A DNA stretch of 21,162 nucleotides from CAWBNS01 sp964445105 (lineage in GTDB: Bacteria; Chlamydiota; Chlamydiia; Chlamydiales; JAJFMA01), in the NCBI GenBank assembly GCA_964445105.1, contig CAYUJS010000034.1, positions 1 to 21,162 of the forward strand. The letters run 5' to 3'. Made by a program: the position numbers and the translations under genes. The notes below the pieces were generated by a model. It saw only the letters and a list, made by a program, of their open reading frames with translations, did no database searches and was not told the DNA's origin. Of this stretch, positions 14,576 to 21,162 are shown piece after piece; within the stretch, counting starts at the first letter, position 1, and each line of letters opens with the position of its first letter.

Positions 14576-15321
14576 TGGCCATCTGGACGATCGCCGATCT
14601 GCACCTTTCTTTCGGCGTTTCGAATAAAAAAATGGACGTCTTCGGGGCCCGCTGGCGCGACCATGAAAAGCGCGTAGCGGAGCACTGGAGGCATCTCATC
14701 TCTGCCGATGATCTGGTTCTTATCCCAGGCGATATCTCATGGGCCAAAACGCTGGAAGAGGCCAAACCCGATCTTGAGTGGATTCACGCCCTTCCAGGTA
14801 CCAAGGTGATGATCCAGGGAAATCACGATTACTGGTGGAGCTCCCTTAAAAAAGTGCGCTCCATCCTGCCCCCCTCGCTGCACATCATCCAAAACGATGC
14901 TTTCCACTGGCAAGATGTGAGCGTTGCGGGGGCTCGACTCTGGGATACGCCGGAATTCACCTTTGAGGTCGTCATTGAACGTAAAGAAAGGCCCGAAGAG
15001 ACTCGACCAGTGGCACCTAATGCAGTGGACGATGAAAAGATCTTTGCAAGAGACTTGCTGCGCCTGGAAATGAGTTTACAAGCTCTGAAGCCCGATGCAC
15101 GCCTCCGGATTGCACTGACGCACTATCCTCCTATCGGGCCCGATCTGGCTGTTTCTAAGGCTTCCGCTCTACTTGAAAAACACAAGGTCGACCTGTGCCT
15201 ATTTGGACATATTCATAGCGTAATCCCGCATGCTCTGCCGATGGGCCAAAAAAATGGCGTCTACTACCACCTCACCGCCTGCGATTATCTAGACTGTGTC
15301 CCACTCAAAATCGACGGTTAG
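14575..15321 (+). CDS. calcineurin-like metallophosphoesterase
   Basis: This 248-residue protein has the full metallophosphoesterase signature: DLH (D8, H10), PGDISW (D53), GNHDYWW (N83, H84, D85), LTHYPP and FGHIH (H212, H214). It should bind two metals and cleave a phosphoester; the substrate is unknown. The internal segment LWDTPEF...EERPEETRP...DEKIFARDLLRL is typical of a conserved cytosolic subgroup of uncharacterised phosphohydrolases. Its ATG overlaps the glgC stop (TAATG), so translation is coupled. A link with carbohydrate metabolism is only contextual. Confidence 0.88.
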   Translation: MAIWTIADLHLSFGVSNKKMDVFGARWRDHEKRVAEHWRHLISADDLVLIPGDISWAKTLEEAKPDLEWIHALPGTKVMIQGNHDYWWSSLKKVRSILPPSLHIIQNDAFHWQDVSVAGARLWDTPEFTFEVVIERKERPEETRPVAPNAVDDEKIFARDLLRLEMSLQALKPDARLRIALTHYPPIGPDLAVSKASALLEKHKVDLCLFGHIHSVIPHALPMGQKNGVYYHLTACDYLDCVPLKIDG

Positions 15322-15669
15322 GTTAGCTCCGCGTCTTTTTAGATTTTTACTAAGGGGGGGTTTTACCCATTTTCTGTATTTTATACGGCAAGCACCCAAT
15401 GCAAGCTGTTAGTGAATCGCCGTTGTATTGAGAGCTTTGTTCACTGATTGGCGGGCTAGGAGATTTATAAATGTTGAAGAGCTCCAATACCACGACAACC
15501 AGTGTCAACGACTACGAAAAGGTGCATTTGGCGCCCACCCAAAAGGTTTTTCATTCGCCCACTTTCCCGATTCTTCCTATGAACCGAAATTATGTACTTA
15601 TTATTATTGTTGATTTAATTTTTCATTTAAACTAAAATGTGTGTAGTTTTTCGTTAAGCTGAGTTTTGT
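15322..15669. other. stretch downstream of the metallophosphoesterase, small ORF only
   Basis: A G7 run at 15353-15360 and T-rich flanks follow the stop, but I see no clean terminator. The only candidate gene is the 54-residue ORF at 15471-15635. Confidence 0.35.
15471..15635 (+). CDS. small ORF with strong ribosome-binding site, hydrophobic C-terminus
   Basis: This 54-residue ORF has AGGAG (15458-15462) eight bases before ATG, better than many real genes here. The N-terminus is Ser/Thr-rich (SSNTTTTS, 4-11), the middle is Pro-rich, and the end is a short hydrophobic stretch (YVLIIIVDLIFHL, 41-53) that could be one membrane segment. There are no Cys, so it is not a lanthipeptide precursor. 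I recognise no family. It could be a small membrane peptide or the surviving N-terminus of a longer, truncated protein. Confidence 0.4.
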   Translation: MLKSSNTTTTSVNDYEKVHLAPTQKVFHSPTFPILPMNRNYVLIIIVDLIFHLN

Positions 15670-16162
15670 ATGAATGTCGAAGAATACCGATATATAAATG
15701 AACAGTTCGATGCAGCCATTAGTATCGAAAAGAAAAATCTAAATAAGCGAATCCGGTTTATTTTCGACCCGCTCAATAAAGAAAGCGCCGAGCTGCAACA
15801 AGTCGTTAAAGCTGCTTTATCGCATTACGAGACTTGGGCTTGTTGTTTCCGCAGTAATTGAGCAGGAGTTTATTAATCTTTTTAAAGACAAAGTGATCGA
15901 GCGTCTGGTTTTGCTTTCAAGCACGGATGAACGTCTTTGGAAGATTTTAGATTCAAATCCTATTGCCTTGAAGTCCAAAAGGCGGACATTAGAACAAAAT
16001 GCGGTTGGGTTTTGGTCATCTCAGAGGCAGTTCCGTTACTTTGAAGAGATATCAGAGAAACTGTCTCCTATCGTGGAAAATACCTTAAAGGAGAAGCTGA
16101 GCCAGCCTGCAGATGGGGCCTTCGTTCGCATCAAAAAATACGTTTTTAGTTTTTTTGGATAA
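15670..16162 (+). pseudogene. hypothetical helical protein broken by a single frameshift
   Basis: Two consecutive frames read as one protein. The first runs from ATG 15670 to about 15840 (ending ...VVKAALSHYETW). The second is open across the joint (GLVVSAVIEQEFINLFKDKV) and runs to the stop at 16160-16162. A one-base indel near 15834-15845 would restore about 163 residues. The product would be mostly helical and charged, with no recognised domain. The 3' end meets the convergent DUF4135 gene (end 16178) with a 15-base gap. The Shine-Dalgarno before 15670 is weak. Decay and assembly error are both possible. Confidence 0.5.
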
Positions 16163-16177
16163 AGCACCAGGAAAAAA

Positions 16178-17809
16178 TTATAACGCGGATTTTATAGCCC
16201 AGTTTTCTCCCCTCACTTTGCAGTCTATCGAAAGATCGAACGGGGCTTTCAATCTCTGCTTTATTAAATCGAGAGGGCTAAGCCCATCTTCTTCTTTTTT
16301 CGCGATGACTTGCCCATTGTAGTAGATTTCTCCGCTCAATGTATGCTCCATCCGTCGGCAGGTCGTGGTTTTTAAAATCAGCCTCAATTTGCCGTATAGT
16401 ATGCTCTAGACTGCCTTCGGTTAGCTGGTACCCATAAACCTGTTCAATGTTTGTGAGCACGAGCTTAGCTTGATCTCGAGGGTTGGAAACCTCATCATGC
16501 AGCATGTTTCTATCATATTTTGGTGGCTCATTGCCCTCCACCGGGCCCTCGTCTGACCAAGGACAGGTATTGGACACCCAAGATGTCAATACTGTTGTGG
16601 GCATCGGCGGATATCGCGTCTGCAAGCCGGGATCCAAATGAGATAAAAAGTCAGCAAAAAGCTGATGATTGTTTTGGCAAAAAGATTTCACAGTCTCGTA
16701 GCCCTGCAGGAAGCTAGCGCGGTATTGCTGTACATTTTTTGTATCACGTTGTCCCCGTCCAACGGGCCCTCTTCTGTTTCCAAACGCCAACCTGACGAAT
16801 CGCCAAGACCGCTGTCGCTGTCAATTGCAATTTCTAAGGCGGTCGATTTCTCAAAGTCGACTAAGTGTGGGTTAAGTGTAGTTTCCAGATCGATAGGGTG
16901 AGGCTGCAAATTGTGCGTCAAAATATTTTCTTGGTGAAGATCAAAGATGCCGAAAATTTCTGCCATCCCCTGCAGCTGGCCCATAGTTTGAAAAAACCGC
17001 TCTGCTTGTTGAGGAGTTTTAAAAGTGTAATCTTCTGGCTCGTGCGATAAATACTGCACATAGCCATAGTTTTTTCCATTTTCGTCGTCTATTTTTGGTA
17101 AAAAATCGTAGATCGGTAAAGAGAGGCTCTCCTCCGCAGTATTTTGGTTGTAAATGGAAAAAATGCTCTCTTTGGAATTGCAGATAGCGCTATCTGGTCG
17201 GATATCGCGGGGCTTGTACAGGATCTGTTCGGGCTTTTCGAGCCCCTCGACTGTAAAATGAAGAAAACAGGGGACGCCTGCCTGATGGTGTGTCTCTTTT
17301 CCTGTCACCTGAATTTTGTCTAACCTTATTGTTTGGCCAGCGAAAAAAGTATCCCCTATCTCGGCTAAGTCATTATTTAATCTGCGCTCCAAGATTGCTA
17401 TGTTTTTTTCAAAATTATTAAATATATTTTCTAGTATTTCTTGTCTCTGCGTTGAATTTAAACTTTGATTTATCATCACGTTATAGATGTTGTTGTATAA
17501 CATGTCTTGAGTGCTTTTGCGGCCTAAATGTTGATTATTTAAATGATCAAGAAAATGATCGATCGTTGCTCTAGTCTCCTTTGCAAACGCTGCCTTGTTA
17601 ACTTCCCCGCCCAGCCTTTTTGGCTCGTCATAAGTCGTGCATAACTCCTTCAGCGTGGGCGGTGTCGAATCCGCCGGCCTGGGCGCCGATTTCCACGCTA
17701 AACCGATAGCCGCGACCATGACGGCCAATCCCGTAATCAGCAGGTTACCGCCCGCTTCGCGGGATAAAAAATTTTCTTGGATGAGCGCATGCGTTCCCAA
17801 AACACTCAT
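16178..17809 (-). pseudogene. LanM-type (DUF4135) dehydratase without cyclase domain, membrane-anchored, two compensating frameshifts
   Basis: Read across two frameshifts this gene encodes about 540 residues of the LanM dehydratase/kinase fold. The first part (ATG 17809 to about 16740) has a hydrophobic segment (about 25-43). It then shows ILYKPRD (K199), YGYVQYLS, GIFDLHQENIL (D290, H292, N295) and PIDLETTLNP (D307, E309): the residues that activate and eliminate Ser/Thr in class II synthetases are all present. At an A6 run (plus 16735-16740) the frame shifts into FLQGYETVKSF...LPTD, and near 16345-16355 it shifts back to SGEIYYNGQVIAKKEEDG...DLIKQRL, the expected end of the dehydratase domain. 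No LanC domain follows. GTG 17815 is possible, but ATG 17809 has AGGGGGG in front and overlaps the previous stop (TGATG). Function could be lost, or the indels could be slippage or sequence errors. Confidence 0.7.
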
Positions 17810-17985
17810 CAGCACCCCCCTAAAAAGGCTGTGCGGTGAGTGGGGTTTTGGCGGAGAGTGGCGCTTACGGCTAAAGTTGTAGGCAGCAATCCTCTTCTAT
17901 TTTGCTGTACGCCAACAGCACCTTCTCCTTCCCTTCTGCCAAGCTGAGGTAGAAAACCCTGCATCGTCTCCTTTAACCGGTCCAT
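17809..17985 (-). CDS. 58-residue ORF coupled between chaperone and DUF4135 genes
   Basis: The start ATG (17985) has AGGAG seven bases upstream, just after the chaperone stop. The TGA shares its A with the ATG of the DUF4135 gene (TGATG). Both junctions imply a translated cistron. The product begins MDRLKETMQGFLPQLGRR, has a Gly/Arg-rich middle, and ends with a Thr/Ser-containing tail closing in FLGGC with a single Cys as last residue. I recognise no family. It may be a coupling cistron, a substrate for the downstream kinase/dehydratase fold, or a misplaced N-terminus. Nothing in the sequence decides between these. Confidence 0.5.
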   Translation of the reverse strand: MDRLKETMQGFLPQLGRREGEGAVGVQQNRRGLLPTTLAVSATLRQNPTHRTAFLGGC

Positions 17986-17995
17986 AGTAGGGCTC

Positions 17996-18664
17996 CTATG
18001 GGCGCTTTAAAAGCGATTGTTCCAAAGTTTTGATGCGTGGCGCGAGCTTTAGAGCCTCTTCAGGGAAATCCTGCAGGCTGGCTTTGGCTAGTTCTAGCGA
18101 TTGCTTGGCTTCCTCTTGGCGTTCAAGCTCGCACAGGCCTTCTGCATTAAAAAGATGAGCAAGCGCCTGCTCTGGTGCCAGGAGTGCGGCCTGTGCGTAC
18201 ATGTGTAGGGCGTCTTCCGTGCGACCATACTGGTGTTCTAGCGTCCCAAGCGCGAGCCAAGTCTCAAAATAATCGGGGGCTAAAAAGGCGCAGAGAAATA
18301 GTAGGTCTGCGGCTTCCTTTTGCTTGGCGCCTGCTATCAATTGTCTGGCCATGCTGTAGAGAAGGCTCGCGCTTTGCTCAGAAAGGATAGTGGCTTCTGT
18401 CCATTGGTCTATTTCTTGGCACGCCGCTAAGAAATACGCGTGTTCTTCCTGCCCCATGCAGGTAGCCTGTGCTCTCATGGCGTTGAGGCCGCTTCGAAGA
18501 CGTTGGTAAAAAGCCTCGATGTTCTCGTTCATTCTCGCTTTTTCTCTTTCAAATAAGTGGTGCCGAGAGAGAAATGGACTGCGCCTAGCCTCTTCCTCAG
18601 TGACCAGCGCAGCCATAACCTCTGCGAACTTATTTTTTAAATTATCAAAGAATGACCTATCCAT
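17996..18664 (-). CDS. SycD/LcrH-like type III secretion chaperone (TPR protein)
   Basis: The protein has 222 residues. The C-terminal ~125 (about 98-215) are three tetratricopeptide-like repeats in the pattern of class II type III secretion chaperones: LLYSMARQLIAGAKQKEAAD, then FLAPDYFETWLALGTLEHQY, then ALHMYAQAALLAPEQALAHL followed by NAEGLCELERQEEAKQSLEL. Such chaperones hold translocators or membrane effectors before secretion. The N-terminal ~95 residues are an extra charged helical region, so the protein is longer than classical SycD (about 168). The ATG at 18664 has no Shine-Dalgarno; a promoter-like element lies directly upstream. It is followed by the coupled 58-residue ORF and the membrane-anchored DUF4135 protein, a plausible client. 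A generic TPR protein is the alternative. Confidence 0.75.
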   Translation of the reverse strand: MDRSFFDNLKNKFAEVMAALVTEEEARRSPFLSRHHLFEREKARMNENIEAFYQRLRSGLNAMRAQATCMGQEEHAYFLAACQEIDQWTEATILSEQSASLLYSMARQLIAGAKQKEAADLLFLCAFLAPDYFETWLALGTLEHQYGRTEDALHMYAQAALLAPEQALAHLFNAEGLCELERQEEAKQSLELAKASLQDFPEEALKLAPRIKTLEQSLLKRP

Positions 18665-18670
18665 ATTACT

Positions 18671-18698
18671 ATTATTTAAATTATTTACAATAAGTCAA
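18671..18698 (-). promoter_or_regulatory. promoter abutting the chaperone start (leaderless transcript likely)
   Basis: On the minus strand, TTGACT (18698-18693) is 16 bases from AATAAT (18676-18671, 5/6 match to TATAAT). Only six bases separate that hexamer from the ATG at 18664, so transcription would begin at about the start codon. Absence of a Shine-Dalgarno agrees. The surrounding sequence is extremely AT-rich, so chance matches are likely. Confidence 0.35.
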
Positions 18699-18986
18699 TT
18701 ATTTGAAATTTTAATTATAAAAAATATTGTTGATGCTGATTTTTTAATATGAGCGACTCTCATGTCGGCACAGGGAAAAAGGCCCCTCAAAAAAATACGT
18801 TTTATCTTAGCGACCTCTCCGCACATCACCCCAAAAAAGCGTTTTTCACGTACTAGGTTTTTGCTGAAGAAAGCGAGAGCTCGCTCCCGCTTTCCAAAGC
18901 GCTCGCAGGCTTGCGCGCATTTCATCGATAGTTTTGTTTGATGGGCGGACATTTTGGCTACGTGGTCAAACGCACAAGCGGTGTAG
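18699..18986. other. intergenic stretch between glycosyltransferase pseudogene and chaperone gene
   Basis: No supported gene is present; an 85-codon minus-strand frame has no Shine-Dalgarno and no family resemblance. A strong hairpin at 18869-18894 (GAAAGCG, one mismatch, GAGC, two-base loop, GCTC, CGCTTTC) lacks a T-tract on either strand. Confidence 0.35.
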
Positions 18987-19898
18987 CTATTCGTCTCGTT
19001 TCAGGCGGTAGACCTGAATTCTTAGGTTTTGTTGGTCGTAGGTTTGGTAGGCGAACTTCGTGCTGGGCAGGCCTGTTTTAAGTGCAAGAAGTAGTGCGGG
19101 GTTATTCGATTAGGCTCCATAGAGTATGCGCCATTTAGCCTCATTGAGTAGCAGAAAATCGAGAAGCGCCAGATGGTTCGGCGGCCGGTCAAAAAAAACC
19201 TTGGTTCATACAAAGCCAAAGCCGTTGCCGGCCATTACGCCTCCATTGGGCACATGTGTTTTTAACCAGCCGGCTACGGCTTTACAAGGTGCATACTGCC
19301 TGTCTGTATCAATGCCTCGCCAGACCACTAACATCGTCCACATTGCGTTGGTAGGGATATGGGCCCGCTTGGGTCTCTGTGATGGGCGTGAGGAATTCCA
19401 CAGGCTGTTTCCCTATGGCTGTGCACTTTGTGGTCAGATAAGCTAAATAGTCACTGACGACAAAAAGCCTAGCAGCAAACGGACAACGTACTGCCAAGGT
19501 CGTTTAGTAAAAAGTAGGTCGTCACCGCTTTTTCACCCACCTAAAAGCGCCAAAATGAGAATGATTCACATTGATTAAGGATGCGCGCAAAAGTAGAGGC
19601 CGAACAAAAAACCGGCAGCAGCCATGGGCTAGTTTTGCGTTTGGACAACGCATAGGCCAATAGGGTGAATCCGCGGATGGATAGAAAAAAGATAAGGCTA
19701 TTAGAGAAGCCGTTACAGGAATACTCCACCAGCGAACAGCACCAGTACCCCGGGCAAAAAAAAGGCGCTGATGGCTGTGTACACAGGCTCCAACCCCAGC
19801 CATCGGAAGAGGGCTTTCCATTAGCTAAATAAGCTTACTCTAAAACAGATCAAGCTGTTCGAACTATGCCCGAAAAAAACTTTCGGTTGATTGTGCAT
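18987..19898 (-). pseudogene. decayed membrane glycosyltransferase (PMT/ArnT-like) remnant
   Basis: The minus strand here holds good protein segments spread over all three frames. ATG 19898 follows GGAG and starts MHNQPKVFFG, with an in-frame stop after 25 codons, then WKALFRWLGLEPVYTAISAF into a hydrophobic run. A frame change gives LSIRGFTLLAYALSKRKTSP, and others give QYVVRLLLGFLSS, AVAGWLKTHVPNGGVMAGNG and a tail ending QVYRLKRDE at a stop at 18987. Alternating hydrophobic helices, a (W/R)LG...YTA segment and a periplasmic-type tail with AGW...PNGGVMAGN resemble lipid-linked sugar transferases of the PMT/ArnT superfamily. It lies just after the gtrA-like gene, as expected for a glycan-modification pair. 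There are several frameshifts, at least one premature stop and probably deletions, so it is non-functional. Confidence 0.55.
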
Positions 19899-20005
19899 AG
19901 TTAACCTCTTCTCCTTTTAATCGCTGTTGTCGCGATCGAGTAGACCAAGCGGATAGCCATCGCGCTGATGATAAACAAGGCTGACAGGGAGTCGCCGAAA
20001 CGGAA

Positions 20006-20452
20006 TTACTCCATCTCGTCCCGACCAAATACGCTTAATCGGTAGCCAAAAAAGCCAACCAAACAACCGGTAGCGATTCCAAACATTTTGGCGAAATTCA
20101 TAGCCACCAGGTGAGATAAATCCCAATGTGAAATTAAGGTTTGATACGTGAATAAGAAAACCGAGGTGTTTGCGAACATAGCGATCAGTGCGATGCCGGA
20201 AAAACGTGCGAAAGCAAACGAAGGCAGGGAACCTGCGCTATAGGTCCAACGCCTGTTGCAGAAGTAGCTGTTGACAGTGGCACAGCTGTTGGCAAACAAC
20301 GAAATCAATAGCAGGCGCCCGCCCGAAGCAACGCCTGTAAAAAGGATCAACAGGTTGGTAATCGCCAGGTCAATCCCTGTGTTTAGCAGGCCTACTGTTA
20401 CGTACCTAAAAAATTGTAGCAGTCCGGTTCGTAAAACGGGAGATAGCGACAT
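20006..20452 (-). CDS. GtrA-family membrane protein
   Basis: This 148-residue protein has four hydrophobic helices (roughly 12-32, 42-62, 78-100 and 112-136) and GtrA hallmarks: FFRYVTVGLLNTGIDLAITN near the N-terminus and NSYFCNRRWTYSAG between helices two and three. GtrA-like proteins are thought to move or present polyprenyl-linked sugars for glycan modification. ATG 20452 has a weak AGG about nine bases upstream; an earlier ATG (20456) is out of frame. The presumed partner glycosyltransferase downstream is a pseudogene, so this gene may now be an orphan. Confidence 0.85.
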   Translation of the reverse strand: MSLSPVLRTGLLQFFRYVTVGLLNTGIDLAITNLLILFTGVASGGRLLLISLFANSCATVNSYFCNRRWTYSAGSLPSFAFARFSGIALIAMFANTSVFLFTYQTLISHWDLSHLVAMNFAKMFGIATGCLVGFFGYRLSVFGRDEME

Positions 20453-20752
20453 CCATTCTGCCTATGGTGCAAGGGTCTCTCCATGCGAAATTCTCTATAA
20501 ACCACTCACTTTAAGGAGCTAATATAAAAAATACTATCATTATTTAGTAGCCCGCGCGATCTTTTTACGCAACCTCTTGTGTGATAACGGCATGCCTTTC
20601 AGGTAGATCTGATCTGTTGACTTTTGATCGAAAGAGAGGTACCGTGTGCACTCGACAAACACAACAGGTAGTAGCCGCTTCAAAGGCAGACTACTACCCC
20701 TTGTGTTTGGTGCACGAACATCTTGATCATTAATAGTACGGGACATAACCTC
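20453..20752. other. divergent intergenic region between gtrA-like gene and nrdJ
   Basis: No gene is supported; a 172-codon minus-strand frame (21058-20540) is the complement of the nrdJ coding region. The stretch holds the leader hairpin at 20644-20716 and an AT-rich patch (20515-20545) suitable for promoters. A plus-strand TTGACT at 20617-20622 is a possible -35 without a good -10. Confidence 0.4.
20644..20716 (+). promoter_or_regulatory. long leader hairpin upstream of nrdJ
   Basis: Three co-linear stems can form one extended hairpin: GTGCA (20646-20650) with TGCAC (20711-20715), CAAACAC (20656-20662) with GTGTTTG (20703-20709), and GTAGTAG (20668-20674) with CTACTAC (20691-20697) around a 16-base loop. 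It ends 36 bases before the nrdJ ATG. I see no B12-box or other cobalamin-riboswitch core, and no NrdR box. Confidence 0.5.
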
Positions 20753-21162
20753 ATGACAAAGCCTACCTCTCGAGCAGTAGCCACTGCGCTTCGCACCTAT
20801 CACAGACCTGTTATAGAAGGGGGCACCCTTCTTGAAAGCTGGGATCAAGTAGTTGACCGTGTTATTACCCACCAGCGTTGGCTGTGGGAACGTGCCCTTG
20901 GGCGCGACCTTAACGAAAGCGAGGGCCACGAACTTGAAGAGCTGCGACAACTCATCGTGGGGCGTTACTTGGCTCCTGCCGGTCGTACGCTCTGGCTGGG
21001 TGGGACTCCGCTTAGCAGAAAGCGCGAATCGTGCATGTTTAACTGTGCGTTCACGCATATTGAGACCGTTTATGATGTGGTTGATACCCTTTGGCTACTT
21101 TTGCAAGGGTGTGGCGTAGGATTCAAGCCGGTCACAGGCACTCTAAACGGCTTTCGCAGGCC
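20753..21162 (+). CDS. nrdJ: class II (adenosylcobalamin-dependent) ribonucleotide reductase, N-terminal part (3' end outside window)
   Basis: The first 136 codons are visible and the frame is open to the window edge. The product should reduce ribonucleotides using adenosylcobalamin. The N-terminal helical part (RTYHRPV, ETW-like LLESWDQVVDRVITHQRWLW) leads into LAPAGRTLWLGG and CMFNCAFTHIETVYDVVDTL (C98 in the position of the first redox-active Cys), then WLLLQGCGVGFKPV. This order fits monomeric RTPR-type class II enzymes rather than aerobic class I NrdA. ATG 20753 is the best start although its Shine-Dalgarno is weak; TTG 20723 is in frame upstream. The large extension needed for confirmation, and any intein, lie beyond the window. 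Confidence 0.8.
   Translation, partial: MTKPTSRAVATALRTYHRPVIEGGTLLESWDQVVDRVITHQRWLWERALGRDLNESEGHELEELRQLIVGRYLAPAGRTLWLGGTPLSRKRESCMFNCAFTHIETVYDVVDTLWLLLQGCGVGFKPVTGTLNGFRR

Noticed and set aside
15471..15635. Second lanthipeptide precursor because of the Ser/Thr-rich start
   Set aside because: It has no cysteine and a hydrophobic C-terminus, so it cannot form lanthionine rings.
18869..18894. Rho-independent terminator
   Set aside because: The stem is strong, but no T-tract follows it on either strand.
18695..18952. 85-codon minus-strand frame upstream of the chaperone gene
   Set aside because: No ribosome-binding site, odd composition, and it covers the AT-rich promoter region and a GC-rich hairpin.
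20520..20752. Cobalamin riboswitch before the B12-dependent reductase
   Set aside because: I looked for the conserved B12 box and core segments and did not find them; only a long hairpin is present.
20540..21058. 172-codon open frame on the minus strand
   Set aside because: It is the complement of the nrdJ coding sequence and leader, has no family resemblance and no ribosome-binding site; the plus-strand frame matches a known enzyme.
1..21162. CRISPR arrays, complete insertion sequences or prophage genes
   Set aside because: No regularly spaced repeats, transposase, integrase or phage structural genes were seen.

Overview
ORGANISM. The window looks like a chromosome segment from an amoeba- or animal-associated member of the Chlamydiota (a 'Chlamydia-like' family rather than Chlamydia itself). 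This is an inference from content: RecB/RecD-type exonuclease V subunits, a type III secretion class II (SycD/LcrH-like) chaperone, a GlgC ADP-glucose pyrophosphorylase, an ArtJ-like substrate-binding protein, a class II Fic protein and a class II (B12-dependent) ribonucleotide reductase lie beside decaying accessory genes. No single gene proves the phylum.

LAYOUT. 1-3247: recB (5' end cut by the window edge) followed by recD. 3248-3715: intergenic region with an imperfect inverted repeat and the lan promoter. 3716-9946: a compact class I lanthipeptide cluster with precursor peptide lanA, two LanC-like genes and a full-length LanB dehydratase, all on +. 9947-10649: non-coding stretch with a strong hairpin and tRNA-Thr(CGT). 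10650-12181: an intact class II Fic AMP-transferase, then a winged-helix fragment inside a diverged direct repeat. 12232-13032 (-): an amino-acid-type periplasmic binding protein, divergent from 13274-15321: glgC overlapping a metallophosphoesterase gene. 15322-16162: a small ORF and a frameshifted hypothetical gene. 16178-18664 (-): a SycD-like chaperone, a 58-residue ORF and a LanM-type (DUF4135) dehydratase with no cyclase domain, the last carrying two compensating frameshifts. 18987-20452 (-): a GtrA-family membrane protein followed by a heavily decayed glycosyltransferase pseudogene. 20753-21162: start of the class II ribonucleotide reductase, behind a long leader hairpin.

HOW THE GENES WORK TOGETHER. 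The main system is the lan cluster. LanB should glutamylate and eliminate Ser/Thr in the Cys-rich C-terminus of LanA, and a LanC should close the thioether rings. Of the two LanC paralogues, only the second (5411-6787) keeps the zinc ligands and the active-site His. The first (4062-5378) keeps the seven-fold GxxG toroid pattern but has lost every metal ligand, so it is probably a non-catalytic partner. No exporter, protease or immunity gene is linked. A hairpin between lanA and lanC1 and a perfect palindrome between the -35 and -10 of the lanA promoter suggest regulated, unequal expression. About 6 kb away lies an unrelated LanM-type Ser/Thr phosphotransferase, membrane-anchored and encoded behind a secretion chaperone. 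This suggests the dehydratase fold may have been reused as a host-directed protein.
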